Origin: Acidobacteriota bacterium
GTDB taxonomy: Bacteria > Acidobacteriota > Terriglobia > Terriglobales > Acidobacteriaceae
Length of the DNA stretch: 17,797 nucleotides
NCBI GenBank assembly: GCA_021799405.1
Contig: JAJZAL010000094.1
Span: forward strand, 1 to 17,797
Direction of reading: 5' to 3'
Every line of letters begins with the position of its first letter. The first letter of the stretch is position 1. The translations under genes were made by a program, and so were the position numbers. The notes under the pieces were generated by a model. The model made no database searches. It was not told where the DNA came from and saw only the letters and a list, made by a program, of their open reading frames with translations. Shown piece by piece: positions 16,598 through 17,797 of the stretch.

Positions 16598-17797
16598 GTT
16601 TCGCCGCGGGTTGGTGGCGCTGGCGGTGTTTGCATCGACGGCGTTGATGCTGTTTTACGGCGATGGACTGATGCCGCTTTGGCCGCTGATGTGGCTGGCT
16701 CCGGTGCCGGTGCTTTGGTTTGCGCTTAGCAAACCGGCGTGGCAGGCGGGAGTGATGGCTGGGGCTGTGTGGATGGCCGGTGCATTGAACCTTTGGTCCT
16801 ATCTGCACATTCTTCACGCGCCGCGGATACTGTGGTTTTTAGATTTTGGGCTGGAAGCTGTTGCGTTTTCCGCAGGCGTGCTGTTGATGAGGACACTGGA
16901 GCGGCGCGAGGAGATATGGAGTGCGTGGATTGCGCTGCCTGCCGTGTGGGTGACGTTCGAATTTGTGCGCAATCTGCTTTGGACCAACGGTTCCGCGGGA
17001 TGCGTTGCGTATTCGCAGTTGAATTTCTTGCCGTTTCTGCAGTTCGCCTCCGTGGCGGGACCGTGGGGGATGGGATTTGTGCTGATGCTGTTTCCTGCCG
17101 GGCTGGCGCTAGCGATGCATCGTTGGGGATCGGCGCGGCGGCAGGCAGTGTGTGTGCTGGGGGCGACCACGGGCATAGTGGCCGCAGTTTTGATTTTCGG
17201 GGCCGCGCGGATGGAGATTCCGCAGCCGGGGCCCAGCGTGAAGGTGGGGCTGATTGCCTCAGATGCCAATGGAGGCGCCTCGATCGACGAGCCGGGAGCC
17301 TCGACGCAGCACTTATTTGAGCACTACGCTGAACGGGCGCGGGAACTGATTGCGCGGGGAGCCCGGGCGGTAGTGATGCCCGAGGACATGGGACTCGTTC
17401 CCGATGCCGATGTAGCAAAGGTCGGCGCGATTTTTCAGCCGATTGCGGATCACTCCGGCGCGGTACTGGTGGTGGGTATGGCGCGCATGGGGGCGACAGG
17501 GCGGCACAATGAGGCGCGTATCTATACGCCGGATGGCGCGGTGCGCACCTACTACAAAGAACATCTGCTGCCGCCGTTCGAGACCAGCCATTTTGCGCCG
17601 GGGAAAAGACAGACAAAATTTACCGCGCCGGGCAGCGCTGGCGAGCAAGCCTGGGGCGCGGCGATCTGCAAAGACATGGACTTTACGAATCCGTCGCGCT
17701 CTTATGGACGAGCGGGCGTGGGGCTGATGCTGGTGCCGGCGTGGGATTTTCGGGCGGACGGGTTCTGGCACGGGCACATTGCGGTGATGCGGGCGGT
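16581..17797 (+). CDS. Lnt-like apolipoprotein N-acyltransferase / nitrilase-superfamily membrane protein (3' end beyond window)
   Basis: 405 codons are visible with no stop. About six or seven hydrophobic helices (residues 12-207) precede a carbon-nitrogen hydrolase domain (from about 219), the architecture of Lnt, which N-acylates the lipid-modified cysteine of lipoproteins in the inner membrane. The catalytic triad is present: E268 in VVMPEDM, K326 in YYKEHLLPPFE and C363 in AAICKDMDF. E334 matches the essential glutamate of the PFGE loop. CKD replaces the CYE found after the catalytic cysteine in E. coli Lnt, and PPFE replaces PFGE, so this may be a divergent paralogue rather than housekeeping Lnt. 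The ATG has AAGG 7 bases upstream and overlaps the TetR gene by 17 bases. Confidence 0.8.
   Translation, partial: MGSVDRFRRGLVALAVFASTALMLFYGDGLMPLWPLMWLAPVPVLWFALSKPAWQAGVMAGAVWMAGALNLWSYLHILHAPRILWFLDFGLEAVAFSAGVLLMRTLERREEIWSAWIALPAVWVTFEFVRNLLWTNGSAGCVAYSQLNFLPFLQFASVAGPWGMGFVLMLFPAGLALAMHRWGSARRQAVCVLGATTGIVAAVLIFGAARMEIPQPGPSVKVGLIASDANGGASIDEPGASTQHLFEHYAERARELIARGARAVVMPEDMGLVPDADVAKVGAIFQPIADHSGAVLVVGMARMGATGRHNEARIYTPDGAVRTYYKEHLLPPFETSHFAPGKRQTKFTAPGSAGEQAWGAAICKDMDFTNPSRSYGRAGVGLMLVPAWDFRADGFWHGHIAVMRA

Overview
The window reads as an ordinary, gene-dense chromosomal region of a GC-rich Gram-negative bacterium. The best guess is Acidobacteriota (Terriglobia/Acidobacteriaceae type), from the overall protein style and the mix of ccm genes, a YVTN-propeller lipoprotein, an RsbU-type phosphatase, QueG and YtxH. 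That placement is an impression from gene content, not a phylogenetic result. There is no phage, CRISPR array, rRNA or tRNA gene that I can see.

Left block (about 1-11,160). ccmC and a tiny overlapping ccmD-like gene come first on the plus strand, behind a good sigma70-type promoter. They are followed by a type I-beta DAHP synthase (aroF type) and a YVTN beta-propeller lipoprotein. A minus-strand pair encodes a YihY/BrkB membrane protein and a membrane-anchored HAMP-SpoIIE (RsbU-like) phosphatase. A cold-shock protein with a long leader converges on queG. Divergent from queG runs a plus-strand series: UDP-glucuronate decarboxylase-like epimerase, a pseudopilin, and a LolA-like protein whose start overlaps the pseudopilin stop.

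Junction (11,193-11,311). A 119-bp element has perfect 19-bp terminal inverted repeats bounded by TA/CTAG and an inner perfect 10-bp hairpin. It looks like a MITE, and its last bases contain the ccmB stop codon. Plus-strand base composition flips here from C-rich to G-rich, whichever strand the genes lie on.

Right block (11,308-17,797). A tightly coupled minus-strand operon, ccmE-ccmA-ybaK-ccmB, lies back to back with a short-form thiC. Then come a YtxH-domain protein, a TetR-family regulator behind a striking four-copy GTATAC operator, and a 17-bp-overlapping gene for an Lnt/nitrilase-type membrane protein that runs off the end of the window.

How it fits together: the c-type cytochrome maturation genes are split, ccmCD at one end and ccmEA-ybaK-ccmB about 10 kb away on the other strand. 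Flipping the segment between roughly 1-240 and the repeat at 11.2 kb would place ccmC-ccmD directly after ccmB on the same strand. With the composition switch and the inverted-repeat element, this suggests a fairly recent inversion that broke a ccmE-A-ybaK-B-C-D operon; an assembly join at a repeat would look the same. CcmE is also unusual: it has a CxxxY motif where the usual heme-binding HxxxY stands.
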